Origin: Streptomyces atratus
GTDB taxonomy: Bacteria; Actinomycetota; Actinomycetes; Streptomycetales; Streptomycetaceae
NCBI RefSeq assembly: GCF_900119365.1
Contig: NZ_FPJO01000007.1
Coordinates: 269,002 to 333,001 of the forward strand
Length of the DNA: 64,000 nt
Reading direction: 5' to 3'
Within the stretch, counting starts at the first letter, position 1. Each line of letters opens with the position of its first letter. The notes under the pieces are model-generated. The model made no database searches. It was not told the DNA's origin and was given only the letters and a program-made list of their open reading frames with translations. A program made the position numbers and the translations under genes. Positions 41,351 through 48,248 of the stretch are shown here, piece by piece.

Positions 41351-42160
41351 ATGGATACCCAGCAGGTTAGCGTGCCCGCGCACGCCTCGTCCCCAGTTTC
41401 CGGCGTCGTGCACGTCAACACCCGCCAGACCAGCCGGTTCACGATCATCGGCAACCACCTCGCCCAGCACCGCGAGATGTCACTGCTGGCGATCGGACTT
41501 TCGACATACATCCAGTCACTCCCCGCCGGAGCCCGGATCGGCATCAAGAAACTCGCCGAACGCTTCCCCGAGAGCGAGGCCCGCATCGCCGCCGCGCTAC
41601 GGGAGCTGGAGACCCACGGCTACCTGAGCCGCACCCGCGAACGACTGCCCAACGGCAACGTCGTCACACGCACGTGCTCGTACAACCAGCCGCTCAGCAC
41701 CGTATGCCGCCACCCCGAACCACGCCCCGAGCCCCGCCGCTACATCCCGACTCCCCCCGCACCCGCCCCCGCGGCCCCCGTACCACTGCCCCACCCACGC
41801 AAACCGCTCCCCCAGTACGTCCGGGCGGCCACGGCCCTGCTCGCCGACCTCCACCGGCACGCCCCGCAAATCACCCTCACCGAGAAGGACGTCACCCTCC
41901 TCGCCCCCCTCGCAGTCACCTGGTTCGAACGCGGCTCCACCCCCGGCGCACTACGCCACGCACTCACCGCCGACCTGCCAAAGCCACTCAAATACCCCGC
42001 CAAACTGCTGCGCCACCGCCTCACCGTGCTCCTACCACCCCCGGCAACCCCGGCGACGCTCGTCGACCCACTCCAGAACTGCAACAACTGCGACCGCGCC
42101 TTTCGTGCCCCGTCACCGGGCTACTGCCGCGACTGCGAGGCTCACCCCTGCGAGGCGTAG
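41351..42160 (+). CDS. winged-helix DNA-binding protein with C-terminal zinc ribbon
   Basis: 269 residues from the ATG at 41351; the frame is open 48 codons further upstream without a ribosome site. HVNTRQTSRFTIIGNHLAQH, then SLLAIGLSTYIQSLPAGARI, GIKKLAERFPESEARIAAAL and RELETHGYLSRTRERLPNGN form a winged helix like that of Streptomyces replication or plasmid-type HTH proteins. A Pro-rich linker follows, and the end has two CxxC pairs (CNNCDRAF...GYCRDCEAHPC). The repertoire of such genes is large and their targets are mostly unknown. It lies inside the island just before promoter copy 2. Confidence 0.7.
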   Translation: MDTQQVSVPAHASSPVSGVVHVNTRQTSRFTIIGNHLAQHREMSLLAIGLSTYIQSLPAGARIGIKKLAERFPESEARIAAALRELETHGYLSRTRERLPNGNVVTRTCSYNQPLSTVCRHPEPRPEPRRYIPTPPAPAPAAPVPLPHPRKPLPQYVRAATALLADLHRHAPQITLTEKDVTLLAPLAVTWFERGSTPGALRHALTADLPKPLKYPAKLLRHRLTVLLPPPATPATLVDPLQNCNNCDRAFRAPSPGYCRDCEAHPCEA

Positions 42161-42248
42161 TGGCTCGGCGCATCAGGTTCAACATTCCCGACAGCAAACA
42201 AGAACCGCCCCTCGCGACCACGCTGCACGCACAACGCGATGCACGATT

Positions 42249-42295
42249 GGCCTGAAGTACATTGCCTTGCTACCGCCCCGTTGATACAGATGAAG
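42249..42295 (+). promoter_or_regulatory. conserved promoter element of the toxin locus, copy 2
   Basis: 47 nt matching 32467-32514, with the identical core TTGATACAGATGAAG at 42281-42295 and GCCCC before it. It stands ahead of the first toxin tail, where a full toxin gene should be. Confidence 0.6.
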
Positions 42296-42321
42296 TCCAG
42301 GGGACATAAGGGGGGTTGGTG

Positions 42322-42471
42322 GTGTACGCGCTGGTAATGATGGCCCGACGCGAGACGGTCACTCCGGAAGCGCCCCTCAAGCGAGGCAATTCGAAGATTA
42401 TGCACGATGGGGTACGAATCGTGGGGTTGTTCGACAAAAATGGCATGCCTAAATTCTTCCCGAGCGGGTGA
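42322..42471 (+). pseudogene. toxin C-terminal remnant X (49 codons)
   Basis: A GTG-initiated frame with low GC: MARRETVTPEAPLKRGNSKI, then MHDGVRIVGLFDKNGMPKFF and PSG, stop at 42469-42471. The stop overlaps the GTG of the next gene (GGGTGA), the toxin-immunity junction. It has no N-terminal secretion domain. Promoter copy 2 lies 27 nt upstream, so the rest of the toxin appears to have been cut out between promoter and tail. The short frame could still be translated and keep the immunity gene coupled. Confidence 0.5.
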
Positions 42472-42848
42472 ACTTTGTGACACTTTCGACCGAAGGGCGA
42501 TGGACCTTCTCTTACGATGAGGATGATTTCATCATCGCAAACCGCCCCGGTGCGAATGAGGCCGTGCAGGAGGCCTTGTCCAACCATCTCGACGATGCCC
42601 GACGTCTGACGTCAGTGGAATGGCTCCTCTCGGAATGGCAGGTCGTCAAGGCGAGCTACCCCGAAGACCCCATCGGGGTAGCATTCAATGCGACCAAGGC
42701 TACGCTCTCAGGCGTTGGCGTCGTCACTATCTCGTCCCAGTATGAACAATTCGATTCCGTTACGATCTCGGAAGAGAATTTTCTTTCTGCTGTTCTCGAC
42801 TTTCGCGACTTTCTGTCAAGTGCTGAGGGCAGCCAGCGGGAGTCTTGA
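42468..42848 (+). CDS. orphan immunity protein X, 126 aa
   Basis: Starts at a GTG overlapping the remnant toxin stop. It reads VNFVTLSTEGRWTFSYDEDD, then IANRPGANEAVQEALSNHLD and RRLTSVEWLLSEWQVVKASY, and ends ENFLSAVLDFRDFLSSAEGS. It is acidic, cytoplasmic, lower in GC than core genes, with the size and layout of many immunity proteins. I do not recognise the family. Its job is inferred from position only. Confidence 0.5.
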   Translation: MNFVTLSTEGRWTFSYDEDDFIIANRPGANEAVQEALSNHLDDARRLTSVEWLLSEWQVVKASYPEDPIGVAFNATKATLSGVGVVTISSQYEQFDSVTISEENFLSAVLDFRDFLSSAEGSQRES

Positions 42849-42855
42849 GTAGAGG

Positions 42856-42969
42856 GTGTTGGAAATAGCGAGGGCAGGTGCCCCAACATCGGATATCGAG
42901 CAATTGATCGGAGACGGGACGATCACGACCCCTCCGATTGCCAAAGCCGGCCCGCGAGGTGTCCTTTGA
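42856..42969 (+). pseudogene. toxin C-terminal remnant Y (37 codons)
   Basis: A stop TAG at 42850-42852 precedes a GTG frame: VLEIARAGAPTSDIEQLIGD, then GTITTPPIAKAGPRGVL, stop TGA 42967-42969. That stop overlaps the TTG start of the immunity gene at 42966 (TTGA). Layout and overlap match the intact toxin/immunity junction at 34896, so this is best explained as the tail of a second lost toxin. Confidence 0.5.
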
Positions 42970-43979
42970 TTACAACAAACCCTGTGGGTAGCTGGTCCTG
43001 GGAGACCAGGGAAGAAAAATCGGGGCAAGGCCTCGCGCTGCGTTGTGGCCGCACAGCCCTCAAGGCGTGGGCAGCGATCCACGCTCTCGGCATCGTCAGC
43101 GGAGATGCAATGGCAGACATCACCATGCGCGCCGAGGACGACCATGCCGTCTTGTTCGCGCGCAAGCGAGTACGCGCGGCCCTGGCCGACGCCGCAGATG
43201 ACAGCGAGCTCTTCGCCGCCCTGAGGTCGACGGACCTGGGGCAAGTCAGCGTGGTGGAGGTAAACCTGACCACGCCAGGCACCTGCATGCGCAATGGGAA
43301 GGCCCACCGGGTCGAGAAACTCTTCGTGATTTCGGCCGAAGAGTGGGCAAGCGGCGCTGGAACCGTAACACTTGACACCTACAGCGACGCCTGTATGTCT
43401 CACGATCTGCGCGGCCATCGGCAGCCAGAGATTCAGAAAGAGAATGCTCCACGCCTCAAGGCTGCGCTCACTGCGATTACACGGATGGTTGCAGTTGAGG
43501 TCGTTGCCTCGGACTTCACCTCCTACGGAATCCCAACCAAGGACGGGTTCGAAGATCTCCCGGACGAAGACCCTGACATTCTGGATTCCTGGTACATGGC
43601 AGAAGTCCCGCGTCGGACCGAGTGGCTCCAGTCATTCCTGCCGCCGAACTCACCTCGCTTTGCGGCAGAGACTGATGCACCGGTCAGCTTCGTCGAAGTG
43701 GCTAGAGGTGGACGTACAGTCGGCTATCTCTGGGCAGCAGAGGACGGAGTTGCAGCAGGGTTTGAACCTCGCACCCCGGCCGGTGATGAGGCACTCGACG
43801 CCGGACAGGATTGGCTGATGCGCCTCAGCGAAGCGAAGCAGCGCGGGCTGGCACCTGCCCAAGCGCTGCATGAATTGGCATCCTGGCCCGGCAGCACTCG
43901 TTCCGGAACCGTTGTGCCTGGGACTCAGCAAGAAGCCTCCTCCCTGGAAGACCTGCAGGACCTCTCGGGACGCGAGTGA
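42966..43979 (+). CDS. immunity protein, two-part family, copy C
   Basis: 337 residues from a TTG. It is a clear paralogue of the gene at 34896 over its whole length: KLFVISAEEWASGAGTVTLD, TYSDACMSHDLRGHRQPEIQ, NAPRLKAALTAI, VEVARGGRTVGYLWAAEDGV, GFEPRTPAGDEALDAGQDWL and TQQEASSLEDLQDLSGRE. The N-terminal 100 residues diverge most, as expected if that part meets different toxins. It is coupled to toxin remnant Y by a 4-nt overlap and followed by a DUF6177-like 5' fragment, repeating the order of the main locus. Confidence 0.6.
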   Translation: MITTNPVGSWSWETREEKSGQGLALRCGRTALKAWAAIHALGIVSGDAMADITMRAEDDHAVLFARKRVRAALADAADDSELFAALRSTDLGQVSVVEVNLTTPGTCMRNGKAHRVEKLFVISAEEWASGAGTVTLDTYSDACMSHDLRGHRQPEIQKENAPRLKAALTAITRMVAVEVVASDFTSYGIPTKDGFEDLPDEDPDILDSWYMAEVPRRTEWLQSFLPPNSPRFAAETDAPVSFVEVARGGRTVGYLWAAEDGVAAGFEPRTPAGDEALDAGQDWLMRLSEAKQRGLAPAQALHELASWPGSTRSGTVVPGTQQEASSLEDLQDLSGRE

Positions 43980-44067
43980 TGTTCCAACACCACGAACAAG
44001 AAGTCCGGACCGCTCGCGAGGGCAAACCGGCCTCCCTGCCTCCTGGCTCCGGCTGCACGGAGCGCAC

Positions 44068-44271
44068 ATGACCCAAGACGTCATAGCCCTCACCCCGCAG
44101 ACGCCGGACACCAAAACGCTGCTGGCCGGGCTCCTCGCCGGCAGGGAGCGGGTTCGCAAAGAGTGGAACTCCGACGACGACTATCGCCAGCCTGCTCTCT
44201 ACTGCGCACAGGACATCTCCCGACCGGACGCAGACTCTTCGGGAGTCAGTCCTGGCGGTGGCCCTCCTTGA
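44068..44271 (+). pseudogene. DUF6177-like gene, 5' fragment (third copy)
   Basis: ATG 44068, MTQDVIALTPQTPDTKTLLA and GLLAG match the first 25 codons of the gene at 36875. The frame then departs into RERVRKEWNSDDDYRQPALY and ends at TGA 44269-44271 in sequence that belongs to a DUF397 3' flank. The copy was cut just after the start by recombination. Confidence 0.6.
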
Positions 44272-44355
44272 GAGTGCGTACGAGGGCAGCCCACGCGCCG
44301 GGTGTGGTGCGGAGTATCGCTCCGGTGGGGTCGCTGCTCTCAGTGAGCTTGACCC
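44246..44355 (-). pseudogene. DUF397 remnant (C-terminal part)
   Basis: The minus strand reads GVKLTESSDPTGAILRTTPG, then AWAALVRTLKEGHRQD and stop at 44246-44248. It is nearly identical to the ends of the DUF397 genes at 45116 and 46224, but the N-terminal half is missing. The flanking DNA (44210-44275) also matches 46190-46240. Confidence 0.65.
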
Positions 44356-44363
44356 CAAGTCGC

Positions 44364-44777
44364 TCACACCACGACGAGGCGCACCCTGTCGCCGCACAGT
44401 TTTCTCATGTCGTCAACGTCTGAAGTCAGCATGACAACAGGACGCTGCTGCCGCAGAGCGGCCTCGGCCACGGCCGCGTCGATGGCGTACTTGTGGCCGT
44501 GCAGCCCAGCCGCCATCAACAGCGCCGAAGCCGCCTTCGCCTCTTCGTCGCCCACCGGGACGGTACGCAGGCCGGACAGCACCCAAGCCAGCCGGGCCTT
44601 GTTGGTGCGGGCATGCACGGCTTCGATGATGGTGAGTGCAGAGATGACCACTTCCATCCCCCTGGACCGCGCCTCCGCGACCAGAGCCACCACCGGCTCG
44701 TCATCACCGAGCAGCTTGGAGAGTCCTTCGCTGTCGAGGACGAGCGTCCCTTCGTGGCTCAGCTTGCGGCGGGCCAC
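44364..44777 (-). CDS. PIN-domain toxin (VapC-like)
   Basis: 137 residues. The acidic PIN residues are in place: LVLDSEGLSKLLG (Asp15), IIEAVHART (Glu52), AIDAAVAEAAL (Asp100) and LTSDVDDM (Asp120). These bind the metal used to cut RNA. The gene overlaps its partner at 44759 by 19 nt, antitoxin first, as in vapBC operons. It is probably an endoribonuclease held in check by the RHH-like protein. Confidence 0.8.
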   Translation of the reverse strand: MARRKLSHEGTLVLDSEGLSKLLGDDEPVVALVAEARSRGMEVVISALTIIEAVHARTNKARLAWVLSGLRTVPVGDEEAKAASALLMAAGLHGHKYAIDAAVAEAALRQQRPVVMLTSDVDDMRKLCGDRVRLVVV

Positions 44778-45043
44778 TGCCCCTCCTCGGCGAACACCTC
44801 GTCGAAGACCTGCCGCGCCCGCTGCCGCGCTTGCTCGGAGACCGGACCCTTGCGGCTCTCGTAGTCCGCCAGGTATTCGTCCAGCACCTGCCCTCGAAGC
44901 TCCCGCTCGACAGCTGCTGCGATGAACGCGGAGAACTCCCGCTTGCCCGCCCGAGCTCGGATCGCTTCAGCGGTCCCTTCGGGCAGGGAAAGGCTGACCC
45001 GGGTCGCCGGTCCCTCGCCGATGCCGTACGTCGTCTCGGACAT
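44759..45043 (-). CDS. antitoxin partner of the PIN toxin (RHH-like)
   Basis: 94 residues: ATRVSLSLPEGTAEAIRARA forms the strand and first helix of a ribbon-helix-helix, then GKREFSAFIAAAVERELRGQ the second helix. The C-terminal LDEYLADYESRKGPVSEQAR is the toxin-binding tail. The start is upstream of the PIN gene and overlaps it. It should repress the operon and neutralise the PIN protein. Confidence 0.75.
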   Translation of the reverse strand: MSETTYGIGEGPATRVSLSLPEGTAEAIRARAGKREFSAFIAAAVERELRGQVLDEYLADYESRKGPVSEQARQRARQVFDEVFAEEGQWPAAS

Positions 45044-45115
45044 GAGCCCATCTTATCAAACGAGTAGGAAATGAATGATTCCGGCGCCTGCGCGCCTTCT
45101 ACGCCAGCGCGGGAG

Positions 45116-45307
45116 TCAGCCCTGGCGGGGAGTCTCCTTGAGAGCGCGCACAAGGGCAGCCCACGCGTCGGGTGTGGTGCGGAGTATCGCTCCGGTGGGG
45201 TCGCTGCTCTCAGTGAGCTTGACGCCGCCGGCGGCGTCCGCAGCGATATGGACGCAGGATTCGCCCTGTCCGCAGTACGAGGACCTCTGCCATGCGTGCT
45301 CGTTCAT
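45116..45307 (-). CDS. DUF397 protein
   Basis: 63 residues from the ATG at 45307: MNEHAWQRSSYCGQGESCVH, then GVKLTESSDPTGAILRTTPD and AWAALVRALKETPRQG. A full-length member of the family. It lies downstream of a truncated DUF5753 regulator, so its normal partner is broken. Confidence 0.8.
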   Translation of the reverse strand: MNEHAWQRSSYCGQGESCVHIAADAAGGVKLTESSDPTGAILRTTPDAWAALVRALKETPRQG

Positions 45308-45318
45308 ATCCAGTTCCT

Positions 45319-45603
45319 TCACCGGTCGGCGATCAGACTGTGGATGAAGTCCCGGGACTCGTCCGGCGCCAGCGCCACGGCTTCCATGCGTGCCAGCAGG
45401 AGGCGGTAGGCCTCCAGCCCCGCCTCGGCATCCACCATGGCGGGGCAGTGCGACTGGTCCGGCGGGACCGTGTCGAGACGGGGCACCGAGCCGTGTACGT
45501 ATTCCGTGATACCCAGCAGCGGGAAGGCAGTACCGCGCGGCTTGTCTCCCACCAGCCTGCGGAACGTTCCCGGCGAGACCGAGCAAACCTGGACCTCTAC
45601 AAG
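45319..45603 (-). pseudogene. DUF5753 regulator remnant, C-terminal third
   Basis: The minus strand reads VEVQVCSVSPGTFRRLVGDK, then GITEYVHGSVPRLDTVPPDQ, HCPAMVDAEAGLEAYRLLLA and DESRDFIHSLIADR. It aligns with the last 95 residues of the regulator at 46718. The HTH and the first two thirds are missing: sequence diverges at about 45603, where a plus-strand gene begins. It is positioned before a DUF397 gene as expected for the intact pair. Confidence 0.65.
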
Positions 45604-45614
45604 GGGACCTACCG

Positions 45615-46201
45615 ATGACATACAACCTCTTCACCATCGATCGCCTGCAGCCGGCCCGAGTCTCCAATGCCCTGGCGTCATGCCTGCGCGTTGAGCCGAA
45701 CTCCGTCGATGTCGCCGACATCGACGCCGATCAGGACAACCGCAATTGGGATGCGCTTGCCCTGTGCGACTACTCGGATGTCCTTGGCGACGTGTCACTG
45801 ACTCTGGACGTCTTCGTCCAGGAAGCCGTCTCCCAGCAGCCGACCGAGCCGGAATTCGCTTCACGTTTCGCCGTTGCGGCACGGTCCGTGGTCCTGTATC
45901 CCGCCGAGGAGCACCTTCCCAGCGCATATTGGCTGGTGACTCCAACCGGTTTGGTGACCCGCGCACGCCTCCTGGCGTCGGACGACGAGCGACCCGAGTA
46001 CTCCATCGATGCTGTGGAGGCTGCCGTCCCTCAGCTTCCCGGCATTCGTGTCATGCAGCTTCCGGAGATCGCCCGCGAACACCACGTCCCCACACCGACC
46101 ACCTCGGAATGCATTCACGCCATGCCGACTTCGCGAGTCTGCGCAAGTTCTGCGCCCGCGCGGCCGAAGCCGGAAACGCTGTGAACAAGGACATCTCCTG
46201 A
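45615..46201 (+). pseudogene. hypothetical protein gene with a C-terminal frameshift
   Basis: The ATG at 45615 follows AAGGGG. The product reads MTYNLFTIDRLQPARVSNAL, then VADIDADQDNRNWDALALCD and VLYPAEEHLPSAYWLVTPTG. Near 46100 the frame shifts by one base: the original frame runs to 46184 with odd Ser/Pro-rich sequence, while a second frame gives SRHADFASLRKFCARAAEAG followed by NAVNKDIS and stop at 46199-46201, which looks like the genuine ending. The family is unknown; the context suggests another immunity-type protein. With the shift it has lost its last 30 residues. Confidence 0.5.
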
Positions 46202-46223
46202 CCGGTCGCAGACCCTTCGGGAG

Positions 46224-46418
46224 TCAGTCTTGGCGGTAGCCCTCCTTGAGGGCGCGTACGAGAGCGGCCCACGCACCGGGTGTGGTGCGGAGTGCCGCCC
46301 CGGTGGGGTCAGCGGACTCAGTGATTCTGATCCCTCCGCCGGTGTCTGTGGCGACGTGGATGCACGAGTTGCCCTGGGCGCAGTGAGATGACTTCTGCCA
46401 GTGGTCGTATGCGGGCAT
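46224..46418 (-). CDS. DUF397 protein, tandem copy 2
   Basis: 64 residues from the ATG at 46418, with GAGAGGAA upstream: MPAYDHWQKSSHCAQGNSCI, then GGGIRITESADPTGAALRTT and AWAALVRALKEGYRQD. The leader and start are almost the same as in the next gene, showing a recent duplication. It lies downstream of the DUF5753 regulator. Confidence 0.82.
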   Translation of the reverse strand: MPAYDHWQKSSHCAQGNSCIHVATDTGGGIRITESADPTGAALRTTPGAWAALVRALKEGYRQD

Positions 46419-46511
46419 GAGCGTTCCTCTCGCAGCTTCTTCCTGATGGGGCGGATCGGATTCCGGGTGCCCTCGGGGCCGGATCAGATCCAAGGGAAGC
46501 CAGTGGGGGCG

Positions 46512-46706
46512 TCAGCCATGGGCACGGCTCTCCTTGAGGGTGCGTACGAACGCGGCCCACGCGTCGGGTGTGGTGCGGAGTATCGCTCCGGTGGGGTCGC
46601 TGCTCTCGGTGAGCTTGACGCCGCCGGCGGCGTCCGTGGCGACGTGGACGCACGAGTCGCCCTGGGCGCAGTGAGATGACTTCTGCCAGTGGTCGTATGC
46701 GGGCAT
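46512..46706 (-). CDS. DUF397 protein, tandem copy 1
   Basis: 64 residues from the ATG at 46706, again with GAGAGGAA: MPAYDHWQKSSHCAQGDSCV, then GGVKLTESSDPTGAILRTTP and AWAAFVRTLKESRAHG. It starts 12 nt after the stop of the DUF5753 regulator and is surely in its operon. Confidence 0.85.
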   Translation of the reverse strand: MPAYDHWQKSSHCAQGDSCVHVATDAAGGVKLTESSDPTGAILRTTPDAWAAFVRTLKESRAHG

Positions 46707-46717
46707 GAGCGTTCCTC

Positions 46718-47569
46718 TCATAGCTGCTGACTGATGCGGTGGATCAGGTCTCGGGTGTCCTCGGGTGACAGCGCGGCACCCTCAATCCTGCTGAACAGGG
46801 TCCGGTATTTCTGCAGTTGGGTCTCGGCGTCGAGGAACGCGAGGCCGTGGGACTGGTCGAGGTGGACGGTGTCCAGTTCGGGGACTGGGCCGTACGCGTA
46901 ATAGATGGACTGGCCGGAGCCGGGAACCGCGCCCGCCTTGAACGGGATGACCTGGATGGCGATATGGTCCCGCTCGCCCATGTCGAGAAGGTGTCGCAGC
47001 TGCGCCCGCGCCGTCTTGGGACCACCGACTTCGGTGCGGAGCGCGGCCTCATGGATGAGTGCTTGGTACGAGGTCGGCTCGGCACCGCACAGCACGGCCT
47101 GGCGCTTCATCCGGAACGAGACGCGGTGCTCGACATCCGACGGCGGAAGCTCCGGGACGTGCTGCCGGAAGATCTCCCGCGCATGGTCGGCGCTCTGGAG
47201 CAGTCCGGGGATGTGCGCCGTAATGGCGCCGCGCAACCGTTCTGCATGGTGCTCCAGCTCCGCAAGATCCAGGAGAGAGGTCGGCAGGAGCTCCTGGTAA
47301 TCGGACCACCAGCCGCGCTTCCGGTCCTTGACCATGTCGACCAGAGCTTCGATGAAGACGCGGTCGGAGCACTCGTAGTTCTGCGCCATGGTACGTAGAC
47401 GCTCACCACTCACCCCGAACCTGGCCGTCTCGATGTTGCTCAGCTGGCCCTGGCCGATGCCGTGCACACGGGCCGCCTCGGTGGCGGTGAGACCGGCGCG
47501 CTCGCGCAATTTGCGCAGCTCGGTAGCGATCCGGATGCGCCGACCAGTCGGGGCAGACCTGCCAGCCAT
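46718..47569 (-). CDS. XRE-family regulator with DUF5753 domain
   Basis: 283 residues. HTH: IRIATELRKLRERAGLTATE, then AARVHGIGQGQLSNIETARF. DUF5753: LHHAERLRGAITAHIPGLLQ-type segment (AHIPGLLQSADHAREIFRQH), HIAIQVIPFKAGAVPGSGQS and LDTVHLDQSHGLAFLDAETQ. It is complete and followed by two DUF397 genes. The divergent gene at 47781 encodes an anti-sigma-like ATPase; this trio is the whiJ/abaA-like layout that influences development and antibiotic production in Streptomyces. A palindrome sits just upstream of its start. Confidence 0.87.
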   Translation of the reverse strand: MAGRSAPTGRRIRIATELRKLRERAGLTATEAARVHGIGQGQLSNIETARFGVSGERLRTMAQNYECSDRVFIEALVDMVKDRKRGWWSDYQELLPTSLLDLAELEHHAERLRGAITAHIPGLLQSADHAREIFRQHVPELPPSDVEHRVSFRMKRQAVLCGAEPTSYQALIHEAALRTEVGGPKTARAQLRHLLDMGERDHIAIQVIPFKAGAVPGSGQSIYYAYGPVPELDTVHLDQSHGLAFLDAETQLQKYRTLFSRIEGAALSPEDTRDLIHRISQQL

Positions 47570-47586
47570 GTAACTCCTCCTTTACG

Positions 47587-47602
47587 GAGTCGAGTTCGAC
47601 TC
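47587..47602. promoter_or_regulatory. inverted repeat GAGTCGA-GT-TCGACTC, probable regulator operator
   Basis: Perfect 7-bp arms, 18 nt upstream of the DUF5753 regulator start. A second symmetric pair, GCATGC at 47624 and 47638, lies further up. Both fit sites for the XRE protein in the divergent promoter region. Confidence 0.5.
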
Positions 47603-47780
47603 ATCGCTCACGCGAGGGAATCTGCATGCCCTTTCGCGCATGCGATGCAAATAGAACTTGCGGAGACCCTAGTCTCGGTCTCAGGCCACCCGCCCGGAAG
47701 TACCCCGCTCGACGGAGCGGCCTCGTCACCGGGCAACCGGAAATCCGCGATCCAACTTCCTCCCGTGAACGGAGACTTCC

Positions 47781-48215
47781 ATGGTCGGTTCCACGGTATC
47801 CCCGCCCTGGACATACACCCTCCAACTCCCGCAGGATCCCCGCGCCCCCGGCGTCGCCCGTGCCACCCTCCGCAACGTCCTGCGCGTGCACGGCATGCCC
47901 GAACTCACCGAAGTGGCCGAGCTGTTGGCCAGCGAGCTGGTCACCAACGCCTACCTGTACTCCTCGGGGCCGTACTCCCTGCGCCTGCGCGACGCCGGAC
48001 GCAGCCGCATCCGACTGAGCGTCTGGGACACCGATCCGCACATCCCCGCCCCGTTCCGATGGGGCGCCCAGACACCGGAAGAACTGGCCGAACGCGGGCG
48101 CGGGCTGTACCTCGTCACGCTCTACGCGGAGTCCTGGGGCGCGTACCCGATGCGGGGAGGGCTGCCGGGGCAGGGCGGGAAGCTGCTCTGGGCGGAATGC
48201 GCGGCGAAGGCGTAA
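47781..48215 (+). CDS. ATP-binding protein, RsbW/anti-sigma-like
   Basis: 144 residues from an ATG preceded by GGAG. HATPase_c_2 motifs: LASELVTNAYLYSSGPYSLR (N box), IRLSVWDTDP (G1 box) and LAERGRGLYLVTLYAESWGA (G2 box). The family binds ATP and often an anti-anti-sigma partner or sigma factor. It is divergent from a DUF5753 regulator and DUF397 genes, the abaA-like arrangement, so it may be part of the same circuit. Confidence 0.85.
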   Translation: MVGSTVSPPWTYTLQLPQDPRAPGVARATLRNVLRVHGMPELTEVAELLASELVTNAYLYSSGPYSLRLRDAGRSRIRLSVWDTDPHIPAPFRWGAQTPEELAERGRGLYLVTLYAESWGAYPMRGGLPGQGGKLLWAECAAKA

Positions 48216-48248
48216 GAAGGCGCTCCGCGAGCCCGTGCCCCGCGTGCA

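Noticed and set aside
44163..44423. Plus-strand frame over the DUF397 remnant
   Set aside because: Antisense to a recognisable DUF397 C-terminus.
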